Shown here one piece after another: positions 7,019 to 15,860 of a stretch of DNA of 64,000 bases (its first letter is position 1; each line of letters begins with the position of its first letter). The stretch is taken from assembly GCA_965245735.1 (NCBI GenBank), contig CBDFAX010000008.1, positions 11,091 to 75,090 on the forward strand, written 5' to 3'. The notes beneath the pieces were generated by a model. The model did no database searches and was not told the origin of the DNA. It saw only the letters and a list, made by a program, of their open reading frames with translations. Made by a program: the position numbers and the translations under genes. Source of the DNA: Abiotrophia sp965245735. GTDB lineage: Bacteria > Bacillota > Bacilli > Lactobacillales > Aerococcaceae.

Positions 7019-7534
7019 TTAAAGTGTTTTGCGCAATTGATCGAGTTTCGCCAATTGTCTTGCGCTCCACGGGCTGTGCCGGCGGAGCCGTCTACTATAG
7101 TAACGTTCGACATCTGCAGTCATTTCTTCTTTGGCTAACTTCAAATCATGCCATAATTCTTGAGCCGACATACGAAGGGCTCCCTGTTGAAAAATAGTCC
7201 ATTGCTCAGCCATATCACTCGTTGCCACCGTCACGCGGTTCAACGGATGAATATAGGCTCCTACTCCCCTCTCAATATACGAGTCTGCCGTTTCGTTCTC
7301 CTCGGTAAAAACCACTTGCACTCCAGACTGCTCAAGCCTTGTCGCTCGTCCAGGCACTAATTGGGCATCAAAGACCACAATCACCTGGACCTGTCTCACC
7401 CTGGCATAACTGGCCAGTTCAGCTATTAGTCGATCCCGCGCTTCTTGGATATTAACCACTTGAAGACGCGACAGGTGTGGCCACGCACCAATCATATTGT
7501 AGCCATCCACCAAAAGGTAGGCCTGTCTTTTCAT
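7019..7534 (-). CDS. yacP: NYN-domain ribonuclease YacP (Rae1-like)
   Basis: A 171-residue protein of the YacP family; in Bacillus the homologue Rae1 is an endoribonuclease that cuts mRNA on the ribosome. The N-terminal YLLVDGYNMIGAW holds the conserved Asp and Asn of the PIN-like active site, followed by IVVFDAQLVPG and TEENETADSYIERGV with further acidic residues. It lies between rlmB and the sigma gene, 11 bases after the rlmB stop, with a GGGG ribosome binding site. Confidence 0.88.
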   Translation of the reverse strand: MKRQAYLLVDGYNMIGAWPHLSRLQVVNIQEARDRLIAELASYARVRQVQVIVVFDAQLVPGRATRLEQSGVQVVFTEENETADSYIERGVGAYIHPLNRVTVATSDMAEQWTIFQQGALRMSAQELWHDLKLAKEEMTADVERYYSRRLRRHSPWSARQLAKLDQLRKTL

Positions 7535-7545
7535 CAGTGATTCCC

Positions 7546-8391
7546 CTAATTCATCCGATGCCGGGCAACTTCATAAACCAATACGCCTGCTGCCACGCTA
7601 GCATTAAGACTTTGGACATGTCCCACCATTGGGATGGTGACAATGCCGTCTGCTTTTTGCTTCACAAGAGGAGAGACCCCTTGACCTTCATTCCCAATGA
7701 CAATCGCCAAAGGCCCTTGACTATTCCACTGGCGCACATCTTCTCCCGCCATATCCGTGGCGAAGACCCAGATCCCTTGATTTTGTAGCAGTTCAATGGT
7801 CTGAGCGATATTCGCAACACGAACAACGGGTACATGTTCGATAGCCCCTGTGGATGTCTTGGCAACAATGCCTGTTAAACCGACTGCGCGACGCTTAGGA
7901 ATGATGATTCCGTGGACACCAAAAGCATCCGCCGTGCGTAGAATGGATCCCAAATTATGCGGATCTTCAATCCCATCAAGAATCAGTAGGAAAGGAGGCT
8001 GACCTTTGCTTTCGGCCAAGGCAAGACAGTCTTCTATGGTCTGATAATCAAAAGGAGGCACGGTGAGAACCAACCCTTGGTGATTAGCACCTTGGGTCAA
8101 TTCATCCAGTTTACTTTTCGGAACTTCTTGAAAAATTCCGCCGTGGTTTTTTACTAATTCTATTATACTACTTATTTTAGAATCTGCCAGTCCTTTTTGA
8201 TAAAAAAGTTTATTTATCCCCTTATTTTTTTTAAGGGTTTCCATTACCGCGTGTTTGCCAAAGATAATTTCCTCTTGAGAAGTTTTATCTGTCGCATTTT
8301 CTATTTTCTTGTCTGTTGTTTCATCATATTTCTTTTTATGCGTTTGTCGCTTGCTAGTTGATTTGCGCGACCGACTTGTATCATATTTCAT
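7546..8391 (-). CDS. rlmB: 23S rRNA 2'-O-methyltransferase RlmB (SpoU family)
   Basis: A 281-residue SPOUT methyltransferase that in E. coli modifies G2251 of 23S rRNA. Residues 40-110 are the substrate-binding domain (EIIFGKHAVMETLKKNKGINKLF), and the trefoil-knot motifs are ILDGIEDPHNLGSILRTADAFGV, IVIGNEGQGVS and MVGHVQSLNASVAAGVLVYE. The first 40 residues form a basic, low-complexity extension (KKYDETTDKKIENATDKTSQ), and the DNA of roughly the first 85 codons is visibly AT-richer than the rest of the gene. It starts one base after mrnC, with its ribosome binding site inside that gene. Confidence 0.93.
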   Translation of the reverse strand: MKYDTSRSRKSTSKRQTHKKKYDETTDKKIENATDKTSQEEIIFGKHAVMETLKKNKGINKLFYQKGLADSKISSIIELVKNHGGIFQEVPKSKLDELTQGANHQGLVLTVPPFDYQTIEDCLALAESKGQPPFLLILDGIEDPHNLGSILRTADAFGVHGIIIPKRRAVGLTGIVAKTSTGAIEHVPVVRVANIAQTIELLQNQGIWVFATDMAGEDVRQWNSQGPLAIVIGNEGQGVSPLVKQKADGIVTIPMVGHVQSLNASVAAGVLVYEVARHRMN

Positions 8392-8392
8392 T

Positions 8393-8788
8393 CTATTGTC
8401 CTCTCTGATCGATCAGGGCTAGAGACTGGACAATCAACTCCTCCAAACGCTGACTTTGCCCGGAGAGATGAAGCCAGCCAAGTAGGGCTTCAAAGCCTGT
8501 TGCCTGGCGGTAATCGCCAATGCTAGCATTCTTAGCCTTGGTATTAGCCTTATGATTACGCCCCCGTTTATAGATGGTTAATTCCTCTTCATTTAAGGTC
8601 TCTTGGTCCCGCAGACACTGCATGGCATAGGCCTGGCCCTTGGCTTCTACATAGCGGGTCGCTGCCCGATGCAGACGATTGGGCTGGGTCAGGCCAGAGG
8701 CAATGACATGCTGTCTGACATAAAGCTCATAGATAGCATCTCCAATATAGGCTAGGGCAGCCCCATTTAATTGATCTACTTGATTCAT
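8393..8788 (-). CDS. mrnC: Mini-ribonuclease III
   Basis: A 131-residue ribonuclease III catalytic domain without the double-stranded RNA-binding domain; in Bacillus it matures 23S rRNA ends. The signature is ALAYIGDAIYELYVRQH, whose acidic residues bind the metal ions, with TRYVEAKGQAYAMQ and GRNHKANTKAKNASIGDYRQATGFEALLG further on. I choose ATG 8788 (MNQVDQ), which overlaps the cysS stop as ATGA, indicating translational coupling. Confidence 0.95.
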   Translation of the reverse strand: MNQVDQLNGAALAYIGDAIYELYVRQHVIASGLTQPNRLHRAATRYVEAKGQAYAMQCLRDQETLNEEELTIYKRGRNHKANTKAKNASIGDYRQATGFEALLGWLHLSGQSQRLEELIVQSLALIDQRGQ

Positions 8789-10209
8789 TGATTCACTCGC
8801 TTCCAAACCGTACCTTGAGGCGTGTCATCTAAGAGGATGCCTTGCTCCTTGAGTTGATCACGAATCGCGTCGCTACGGGCGAAATCCTTGTTGGCCCGGG
8901 CTTGACGGCGTTCCTCAATCAGCGCCTCAATTTCCTGATCAATACTATTGCTTTTATCTTCTAAATCCAAGCCAAATACTGCTAATAAGTCATGTAGAAC
9001 TTTGTCATAAAGTGACAGAACAGCTTGGCTGACTAATTCTAGGTCCAAGTAACGATTCAGGGACTTGACCAAATCAAAGAGAGCCGTAATCCCATTAGAA
9101 GCATTAAAGTCATCATCCATTGCAGTCACAAATTGCTCTTGAATACCATTAATCTCTGTTAACCAAGTCTCATGATCTTCAAGGTCTGCGCTAGCTTGGT
9201 CCTGACGGTGCTTGAGTCGACGGAGCGCCTCCCGTAATTTGCTGACATTGGCTTGAGCTTCCGTAATCACAGCCTCATCGTAGCGCAAAGGACGACGGTA
9301 GTGGGTTGTCGCCAACATGTAGCGAATGACCATAGGGTCGTAGGCTTCTAGCAAGTCTCGCAAGAGGACGAAGTTCCCCAAGGACTTACTCATTTTCTCA
9401 TCTTGCTTACCGATGGTCACAAAACCATTGTGGAGCCAGTAATGGGCAAAAGTATGACCAGTGCAGGCTTCAGACTGGGCAATCTCATTCTCATGGTGAG
9501 GGAAAGTAAGGTCTTGTCCGCCCCCATGAATATCAATCGTATCACCTAGGTACTTAGTGGCCATAACTGAACATTCAATATGCCAGCCAGGACGGCCCGG
9601 CCCCCACGGCGAATCCCAGGCAATCTCCCCAGGCTTGGCAGTCTTCCAGAGGGCAAAGTCCAGAGGATTGGCCTTGCGTTCTGCAACTACCTGATCCAAA
9701 CGTTCGCTAGCGCCAACCAATAGATCTTCTAACGATTGGTCAGATAAATGGCCATAGTCCTTGAAGGATTCCGTCTTAAAGTAAACATCGCCTTCTGATT
9801 CATAGGCATGGCCCTTTTCGATTAAGGTCTGGACGAAGACAATAATTTCCTCAATATTTTCCATAACCCGTGGGTGGACGGTCGCCGGTTGAATATTGAG
9901 CTGGCCAGTGTCTTCCTTGAAGGCCGCGATATACTTGTCAGCAATGGCTTCAGGAGTTGAACCTTCAGCAATCGCCGCCTTGATAATTTTATCGTCAACG
10001 TCAGTGAAGTTGCTGACATAATTGACTTGATAACCTCGATACTGGAAGTAACGCCGAATCGTGTCAAAAGCTACCGCGCTACGGGCGTTGCCGATATGGA
10101 TATAGTTATAGACGGTCGGACCGCAGACATAGAAAGCCACTTGCCCTTCTTTAATGGGACGGAAGACTTCCTTCTGCCGTGTCAAGGTATTATAGACTTG
10201 TATTGCCAT
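8785..10209 (-). CDS. cysS: Cysteinyl-tRNA synthetase
   Basis: A 474-residue class I synthetase that charges tRNA-Cys. It has the HIGN version of the HIGH motif in CGPTVYNYIHIGNARS, zinc ligands including the first Cys and GWHIECSVM and HHENEIAQSE, and the KMSKSLGN loop. The start is ATG 10209 (MAIQVYN) after AAAAGGAGC; the frame upstream is not needed. It is translationally coupled to mrnC. No T-box leader is visible in the short 36-base gap to ung. Confidence 0.97.
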   Translation of the reverse strand: MAIQVYNTLTRQKEVFRPIKEGQVAFYVCGPTVYNYIHIGNARSAVAFDTIRRYFQYRGYQVNYVSNFTDVDDKIIKAAIAEGSTPEAIADKYIAAFKEDTGQLNIQPATVHPRVMENIEEIIVFVQTLIEKGHAYESEGDVYFKTESFKDYGHLSDQSLEDLLVGASERLDQVVAERKANPLDFALWKTAKPGEIAWDSPWGPGRPGWHIECSVMATKYLGDTIDIHGGGQDLTFPHHENEIAQSEACTGHTFAHYWLHNGFVTIGKQDEKMSKSLGNFVLLRDLLEAYDPMVIRYMLATTHYRRPLRYDEAVITEAQANVSKLREALRRLKHRQDQASADLEDHETWLTEINGIQEQFVTAMDDDFNASNGITALFDLVKSLNRYLDLELVSQAVLSLYDKVLHDLLAVFGLDLEDKSNSIDQEIEALIEERRQARANKDFARSDAIRDQLKEQGILLDDTPQGTVWKRVNQ

Positions 10210-10245
10210 AGTATTGCTCCTTTTCATTAAAATAAGTAAATAGCT

Positions 10246-10899
10246 TTAAGCAAGCCAATCAATTGGGGTCTGCCCCTGAGCCTCTAAAAAGGCATTGGCT
10301 CGTGAAAAAGGCCGACTGCCAAAGAAACCGCGATAGGCAGATAGGGGGCTAGGATGCGCCGATTCAATTACCAAGTGCTGGCTAGCGGTAATCAGAGCCT
10401 TCTTCTTGCGGGCATAGGCACCCCACAGGATGAAGACAACCGGCTGCTCCTGTTGATTGACGACCCGAATAATCGCGTCCGTAAATGGCTCCCAAATCTG
10501 TCCTGCATGGCCGTTAGCCATACCTGCTGGTACGGTCAGACAGGCATTTAGCAATAAGACGCCTTGTTGGGCCCAGGCCGTTAAGTCATGATTGGGCTTG
10601 ACGCCAATGTCATCCGCTAATTCTTTGAGAATGTTCTGAAGAGAAGGGGGGGCAGGCAAATCATTAGGTACAGAAAAGCTTAATCCTTGTGCCTGACCTG
10701 GCCCATGGTAGGGATCTTGCCCCAGAATAACAACCTTGACATCCTCTAAGGCAGTCGTTTGGATAGCATTAAAGACCCGGTCACGCGGCGGATAGATCCT
10801 TCCTTGGCCGTAAACTTGGTCCATGAAATGATTAATTTGGCTGAAATAACCTACGGGTAGTTCTTCCTTAATGGCTTGATGCCAGGCAGAGTGTGACAT
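10246..10899 (-). CDS. ung: Uracil-DNA glycosylase, family 1
   Basis: A 217-residue enzyme that removes uracil from DNA to start base-excision repair. The active-site GQDPYHGPGQAQGLSFSV (Asp activates water) and the HPSPLSAYRGFFG loop (catalytic His, minor-groove intercalation) are intact. It is usual length and lies in the same direction as cysS, 36 bases upstream of it. Confidence 0.97.
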   Translation of the reverse strand: MSHSAWHQAIKEELPVGYFSQINHFMDQVYGQGRIYPPRDRVFNAIQTTALEDVKVVILGQDPYHGPGQAQGLSFSVPNDLPAPPSLQNILKELADDIGVKPNHDLTAWAQQGVLLLNACLTVPAGMANGHAGQIWEPFTDAIIRVVNQQEQPVVFILWGAYARKKKALITASQHLVIESAHPSPLSAYRGFFGSRPFSRANAFLEAQGQTPIDWLA

Positions 10900-10932
10900 A
10901 TAGGGAGCCTCCTTAGATAGCAGATGCCTAAA

Positions 10933-10972
10933 AACAAAAGAGGTTGAGGCAAGTGCCCCAGCCTCTTTTAGT
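10933..10972 (-). terminator. Terminator after gltX
   Basis: Minus-strand stem AAAAGAGGCTGGGGCA / TGCCTCAACCTCTTTT with imperfections, followed by GTTTTT. It splits the gltX and ung units. Confidence 0.88.
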
Positions 10973-10983
10973 CATCTTGAATT

Positions 10984-12456
10984 TTATGCCAAGAGCGCTG
11001 CTACTTGGTCAATATGGGATAGAACTTTTTCTTTGCCTAAGACTTCGATTAATGCCGGTAATTCTGGCCCATGCATTTGGCCACTCACTGCAATCCGGAT
11101 TGGCATGAAGAGACCACGCCCTTTGGCGCCTGTTTCCTTCTGCACTTCCTTGATGCAAGCTTTAATGTTTGCAGCCTCAAAGTCTTCTAAGTTCGCTAAC
11201 TTCTCGCGAACTGCCGCTAAGACAGCCGGCACTTGCTCGCCTGATAAAACCTCACGACTTTCTTCGTCAATCGTCAAACTATCGTTGAAGAAGAGGCTAG
11301 ACAGAGAGACGATTTCTGCCCCGTAAGACATTTGCTCGTGGAAGAGTGAGACGACCTTGGTCACCCAAGCTAACTCTTCTTCCGATGGATTAGCTGATAC
11401 ACGACCTGCCTCAATCAGATGTGGCAAGGCTAGAGCCGTCACTTCTTCAAGACTCGCTTGCTTCATATAGGTATTGTTGATCCATTCCAATTTCTTGGTG
11501 TCGAAGGAAGCAGGTGAAGTAGACAAACGTTCATAGTCGAAAAGTTCAATCAACTGGTCACGACCGAAAATTTCCTCTTCACCAACTGGAGACCATCCCA
11601 AAAGGGCGATAAAGTTGAAGATAGCTTCTGGTAAGTAGCCCAGGTTACGGTATTGTTCGATAAATTGCAAGATAGCACCGTCACGTTTGCTGAGTTTCTT
11701 ATGAGTCTCAGCATTAACGATTAAGGTCATGTGACCAAAACGTGGGTAGTCCCAACCAAAAGCATCATAAATCATCATTTGCTTAGGTGTATTAGCGATG
11801 TGGTCATCCCCCCGCAGTACGTGGGTAATGCCCATAAGGTGGTCGTCGACCGTTACCGCAAAGTTATAAGTTGGCATGCCGTCACGTTTGCGGATAACCC
11901 AGTCACCAGAAACACTGCGTGATTCGAAGGTAATCGGACCCTTGACTAAATCTTCAAATTCATAGGTCACATCTTCTGGCACGCGGAAACGAATAACCGG
12001 TACACGACCTTCTGCTTCAAAGGCAGCTTCTTCTTCAGGCGTTAGGTGAGCGTGTTGGCCACCATAGTGTGGCATTTCGCCACGGGCTTGTTGGGCTTCA
12101 CGTTCTGCCTCTAATTCTTCTTCCGTCATGTAGCACTTGTAGGCCTTGCCTTCTGCCAATAGTTGGTCAATCAGTGGGTTGTAAATATGCAGACGCTCTG
12201 ACTGACGGTAAGGACCCACTTGGCCTGGTTTATTAGGCGCTTCATCCCAGTCCATTCCCAGCCAGGTTAAGTTATCTAGCTGGCTCTTCTCACCGTGCTC
12301 AAGATTACGTTTTAAGTCGGTATCTTCAATCCGAATGACGAAGTCGCCACCATAGTGACGAGCAAACAAATAGTTGAAGAGCGCAGTCCGCGCATTCCCG
12401 ATGTGTAATTCTCCTGTTGGGCTTGGTGCATAACGCACACGTACTTTTGAAGTCAT
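10984..12456 (-). CDS. gltX: Glutamyl-tRNA synthetase
   Basis: A 490-residue class I synthetase. The N-terminal YAPSPTGELHIGNARTALFNYLFAR holds the HIGN motif and KKLSKRDGA is the KMSKS-type loop. As in most Firmicutes it is probably non-discriminating, charging both tRNA-Glu and tRNA-Gln for later transamidation, but no glnS or gatCAB is visible here to test that. Downstream of yacL by 16 bases. Confidence 0.97.
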   Translation of the reverse strand: MTSKVRVRYAPSPTGELHIGNARTALFNYLFARHYGGDFVIRIEDTDLKRNLEHGEKSQLDNLTWLGMDWDEAPNKPGQVGPYRQSERLHIYNPLIDQLLAEGKAYKCYMTEEELEAEREAQQARGEMPHYGGQHAHLTPEEEAAFEAEGRVPVIRFRVPEDVTYEFEDLVKGPITFESRSVSGDWVIRKRDGMPTYNFAVTVDDHLMGITHVLRGDDHIANTPKQMMIYDAFGWDYPRFGHMTLIVNAETHKKLSKRDGAILQFIEQYRNLGYLPEAIFNFIALLGWSPVGEEEIFGRDQLIELFDYERLSTSPASFDTKKLEWINNTYMKQASLEEVTALALPHLIEAGRVSANPSEEELAWVTKVVSLFHEQMSYGAEIVSLSSLFFNDSLTIDEESREVLSGEQVPAVLAAVREKLANLEDFEAANIKACIKEVQKETGAKGRGLFMPIRIAVSGQMHGPELPALIEVLGKEKVLSHIDQVAALLA

Positions 12457-12472
12457 GTAGTTTCCTCTTTCC

Positions 12473-13591
12473 TTAGTAATGTGACTGCTTGGTTTCGATT
12501 TTATCTTGCGAATGAGCGGGCTTAGCGAAAATCATACGCCCAGCGCTAGTTTGCAGGGCACTGGTGACAATGACTTTCAGTCGCTCATTCATGTAATGTT
12601 GCCCGTCTTCGACCACAATCATGGTCCCGTCATCTAAATAGGCAACCCCTTGTTTGCGCTCAGTCCCGGACTTAACCACCGTGACTTCCATGATTTCGCC
12701 AGGAATCACGACCGGTTTGACCGCTAGGGCCAAGGCATTGATGTTAAAGACGGTGACATTTTGAAATTCACAGACCTTATTTAAATTATAATCGTTTGTG
12801 ACCACGGCTGCATCAATTAATTTTGCCAAACGAATCAACTTGCTGTCAACCTCTGGCACATCGTCAAAATCCCCATCATAAAATTCGATTGGGATGAGCG
12901 ATTCTTTTTGTAAACTGTTGAGAATGTCCAGCCCTCGGCGGCCACGAGCACGCTTGAGCGAATCCGCTGAATCCGCGATGAATTGCAATTCCTTAAGCAC
13001 AAAATTAGGAATCACGAGTACCCCTTCTAAGAAGTGAGTCTTGGCAATGTCGGCAATCCGACCATCAATGATAACGCTAGTATCTAAGAGTTTGTAGCGG
13101 TGGAAATTCTCACCAGCCTTGCGCTCCAAGATGCGGCTTTCCTGTTTTTCCCGCTTGCTAGCAGAGCGACTAAAAATCGTCCGCCATTCATCCTGCCGAC
13201 TGGTTGCAGTCTGGTAGCCAACAATGGATAGGATGACCGATAAAACCAAGGGCAGGGCGTTAGAGATAAAGGGAATTTGCAAATTAGAGAAGGGAAGTGA
13301 GATGAGATAGCCGATAATCAGGCCGACAACCCCACCAATAGTCCCGAAGAAGATGGTTGAGGTGGTTTGTTTGTTTAAGATTTCTTGTGTCTTGCGAATC
13401 CAACGAGCCAACAAAGGTGAGGCGAGATTTCCCAAGAGGGCGAAAATAATTGCGAATAATAAACCGTTAAAGTAGGTGTTCTGCAAGAAATCTTGCGTTA
13501 AATGTAACCACGGCCAGATAGAGGCCCCAAAGGACACGCCAAAACTCAGTCCGATAATGGCTGAAACCATTAAGACAATACGTTTAAACAT
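12473..13591 (-). CDS. yacL: Membrane PIN/TRAM-domain protein YacL
   Basis: A 372-residue membrane protein of the YacL family: about four membrane helices in residues 1-125, a PIN nuclease-like domain (YKLLDTSVIIDGRIADIAKTHFLEG, with the conserved Asp residues, to about 290) and a C-terminal TRAM RNA-binding domain (PGEIMEVTVVKSGTERKQGVAYLDDGTMIVVEDG). Its role is not firmly known; the domains suggest membrane-associated RNA cleavage or binding. The gene order radA-yacL-gltX is conserved in Firmicutes. Confidence 0.92.
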   Translation of the reverse strand: MFKRIVLMVSAIIGLSFGVSFGASIWPWLHLTQDFLQNTYFNGLLFAIIFALLGNLASPLLARWIRKTQEILNKQTTSTIFFGTIGGVVGLIIGYLISLPFSNLQIPFISNALPLVLSVILSIVGYQTATSRQDEWRTIFSRSASKREKQESRILERKAGENFHRYKLLDTSVIIDGRIADIAKTHFLEGVLVIPNFVLKELQFIADSADSLKRARGRRGLDILNSLQKESLIPIEFYDGDFDDVPEVDSKLIRLAKLIDAAVVTNDYNLNKVCEFQNVTVFNINALALAVKPVVIPGEIMEVTVVKSGTERKQGVAYLDDGTMIVVEDGQHYMNERLKVIVTSALQTSAGRMIFAKPAHSQDKIETKQSHY

Positions 13592-13634
13592 AAACCTTCC
13601 TCCTTTCCTGTTTTTTTATAATGATGGCCTCCCC

Positions 13635-15023
13635 CTATTGGCGGGGGAAGACCTTATGAATGGCTTCCTGGATGGTGGCCACTGGCACAATTTCAATTGC
13701 TAGTGTCTGATCCAGGCCTGCTAGATTATTTTTTGGAATATAGGCTCGCCTAAAGCCCAGTTTGGCAGCTTCCTTGAGGCGCTCCTTGATTTGGCTAACC
13801 CGTCGGATTTCCCCCGTCAGACCAATTTCGCCGATGAAGCAATCTTCAATCTTAGTGGCCTGATTCCAATAACTAGACGCGATGCTGACTGCAATGGCCA
13901 AATCAATGGCCGGCTCGTCTAATTTAACGCCGCCTGTAATCTTGAAGAAGGCATCCTGATTTTGTACCAGCAGACCGCAATGCTTTTCCATAACTGCCAA
14001 GAGCAGTGACACGCGTTGATAGTCAATCCCCGACGAGGTGCGTTTGGCTGTCCCATAGACGGTTGGAGTCATCAGGGACTGGATTTCCGCCAAAATCGGT
14101 CGCGTCCCTTCAATGGAGGCCACGACAGTCGAACCCGTCGCGCCAGCCAAACGCTCTTCCAAGAAGAGCTCTGAAGGGTTGGTTACTTCTTCCAAACCTG
14201 CTTCCAGCATTTCAAAGACCCCTAACTCATGTGTGGAGCCAAACCTGTTTTTCACAGCTCGCAAGACCCGGAAACGATTATGGCGCTCGCCCTCAAAGTA
14301 GAGCACGGTATCCACCATGTGTTCCAACATCCGAGGCCCCGCAATATTGCCCTCCTTGGTCACGTGACCGACAATAAAGGTCGCAATATTATTATCCTTG
14401 GCAATCCGCATTAAGATAGCGGTGGCTTCCCGCAATTGGGAAACACTCCCTGCCACCCCAGTATGATCTGCCAGTTGCATGGTCTGGATAGAGTCAATGA
14501 TCAAAATGTCTGGCGCAATACGCTGAACTTCGCCAGCAATAACTGCTAGGTCCGTCTCCGATAAGAGATAGAAATGACTGTCCTTGAGTGATAGGCGTTC
14601 CGCCCGCATTTTAATTTGGGAGAGGCTCTCTTCCCCAGAAACATAGAGGACGGTCTGGCCTAGATTAGCCAGTTGAATCGAGACCTGGAGCAAGAGGGTA
14701 GACTTACCAATCCCAGGGTCGCCCCCAATCAGAACCAAGCTGCCGGCTACCACCCCGCCACCCAATACCCGGTCGAACTCTTGGAAATTGGTATGGGTCC
14801 GCGTTTCAGCCTTGTAGGTGATTTCTTCTAGACGTTGAGCCCGGTTGGCGTCTTCGCCACGCTGGGTCAAAACCTTAAACTGGCTTTTCTCGGTCTTAAT
14901 GGTCGACTGGACAATTTGCTCTTCCATCTGATTCCAAGCGCCGCAGTTAGGGCACTTGCCTAGATACTTGGCCGATTCGTAGCCGCAGGCCATACATTCG
15001 TAGCTTACTTTTTTCTTGGCCAT
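13635..15023 (-). CDS. radA: DNA repair helicase RadA (Sms)
   Basis: A 462-residue RecA-like protein that drives branch migration in recombination and natural transformation. It has an N-terminal zinc finger (YECMACGYESAKYLGKCPNCGAW), Walker A GGDPGIGKST, the RadA-specific KNRFGSTHELGVFEM motif, and a C-terminal Lon-protease-like domain (from about residue 290). All key residues are present. It lies between dut and yacL. Confidence 0.97.
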   Translation of the reverse strand: MAKKKVSYECMACGYESAKYLGKCPNCGAWNQMEEQIVQSTIKTEKSQFKVLTQRGEDANRAQRLEEITYKAETRTHTNFQEFDRVLGGGVVAGSLVLIGGDPGIGKSTLLLQVSIQLANLGQTVLYVSGEESLSQIKMRAERLSLKDSHFYLLSETDLAVIAGEVQRIAPDILIIDSIQTMQLADHTGVAGSVSQLREATAILMRIAKDNNIATFIVGHVTKEGNIAGPRMLEHMVDTVLYFEGERHNRFRVLRAVKNRFGSTHELGVFEMLEAGLEEVTNPSELFLEERLAGATGSTVVASIEGTRPILAEIQSLMTPTVYGTAKRTSSGIDYQRVSLLLAVMEKHCGLLVQNQDAFFKITGGVKLDEPAIDLAIAVSIASSYWNQATKIEDCFIGEIGLTGEIRRVSQIKERLKEAAKLGFRRAYIPKNNLAGLDQTLAIEIVPVATIQEAIHKVFPRQ

Positions 15024-15059
15024 AGCTTTCCTTCTTTCTTTGGCTCTAGTCCTTAGAGC

Positions 15060-15626
15060 CTATTGTTGGTGATGACCAGAGGAGCCGAAGCCTCCTTCGC
15101 GGGCAGCCTGCCCACCATGGTCGCCATCTGCCTTCAGGAAAGGCAAGAAGATGGCTTGGGCAATGCGCTCACCTTTTTGGATGGTTTGGTCAAAGAGCCC
15201 AAAGTTGCTAAGTTGAACGTAGACATGCCCTTCATTGCTAGGATTATTATAGTAGTCTGCATCAATGACGCCCACCCCGTTAGGCACTTGTAAGAAACGC
15301 TTTAGCGGGTTACTAGAGCGGTTAACAATTTGTAAGTATTCGTCTTCCTGCATATAAACCTTAAGCCCAGTTGGCACAAGGGTTGGTTTCAACAAGCGCT
15401 GAGGATCCTCTGCTGGCTCCTTTTGGGTTGGTTTGGCATGAATCCATTGTTTCATTTCCATGGCTAAATAGCGGAAGACTTGTCGCCAGTAAGACGGAAC
15501 CACAATGGTTTCTGCCGCTTCCAAATCATAACCTGCAGCATGATGGGTCGCTCGTTGCGGCAGTTGGATGGCTTTATCTTGGTAGCTAGTGATGACTTCA
15601 AAGCCACGTTTTCTTTCCTGGGTCAT
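15060..15626 (-). CDS. dut: dUTP diphosphatase (trimeric dUTPase)
   Basis: A 188-residue enzyme that hydrolyses dUTP to dUMP, keeping uracil out of DNA. The five family motifs are visible: AGYDLEAAE, NRSSNP, GVIDADYYNNPSNEGHVYV, GERIAQAIF and REGGFGSSGHHQQ. Between motifs 1 and 2 there is an insertion of about 35 residues (WRQVFRYLAMEMKQWIHAKPTQKE), also known from other lactic acid bacteria. It is upstream of radA and divergent from the sugar ABC ATPase gene. Confidence 0.93.
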   Translation of the reverse strand: MTQERKRGFEVITSYQDKAIQLPQRATHHAAGYDLEAAETIVVPSYWRQVFRYLAMEMKQWIHAKPTQKEPAEDPQRLLKPTLVPTGLKVYMQEDEYLQIVNRSSNPLKRFLQVPNGVGVIDADYYNNPSNEGHVYVQLSNFGLFDQTIQKGERIAQAIFLPFLKADGDHGGQAAREGGFGSSGHHQQ

Positions 15627-15794
15627 AGGACACCCCTTTTCTACTGAATCATCTCTATTTTACCAAATTTCCAGGCTAATAGGGTAATAAAAGCAATAAA
15701 AGTGCTTGAAAAATCACACTTTCTTGCTCTTTTTAGAAAACCTTTTACTTTTTGTACAATCTGCCGAAGAAATTTGTGCAGTTTGTCAATGGAA

Positions 15795-15823
15795 TTGTAA
15801 ACCGTTTTCATTTACACTATAGA
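15795..15823 (+). promoter_or_regulatory. Promoter overlapped by a LacI/CcpA-family operator
   Basis: TTGTAA (15795-15800) and TATAGA (15818-15823) are 17 bases apart. The 15-base imperfect palindrome TGTAAACCGTTTTCA (15796-15810) overlaps the -35 element and spacer. It resembles the sites bound by LacI-family regulators, including CcpA-type catabolite control, although it has one more base than the strict cre consensus. Repression of the downstream sugar-transport ATPase gene is inferred. Confidence 0.6.
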
Positions 15824-15860
15824 TGTCAATAAAATCAATCAATAAGGAGCGAATTTTCCT

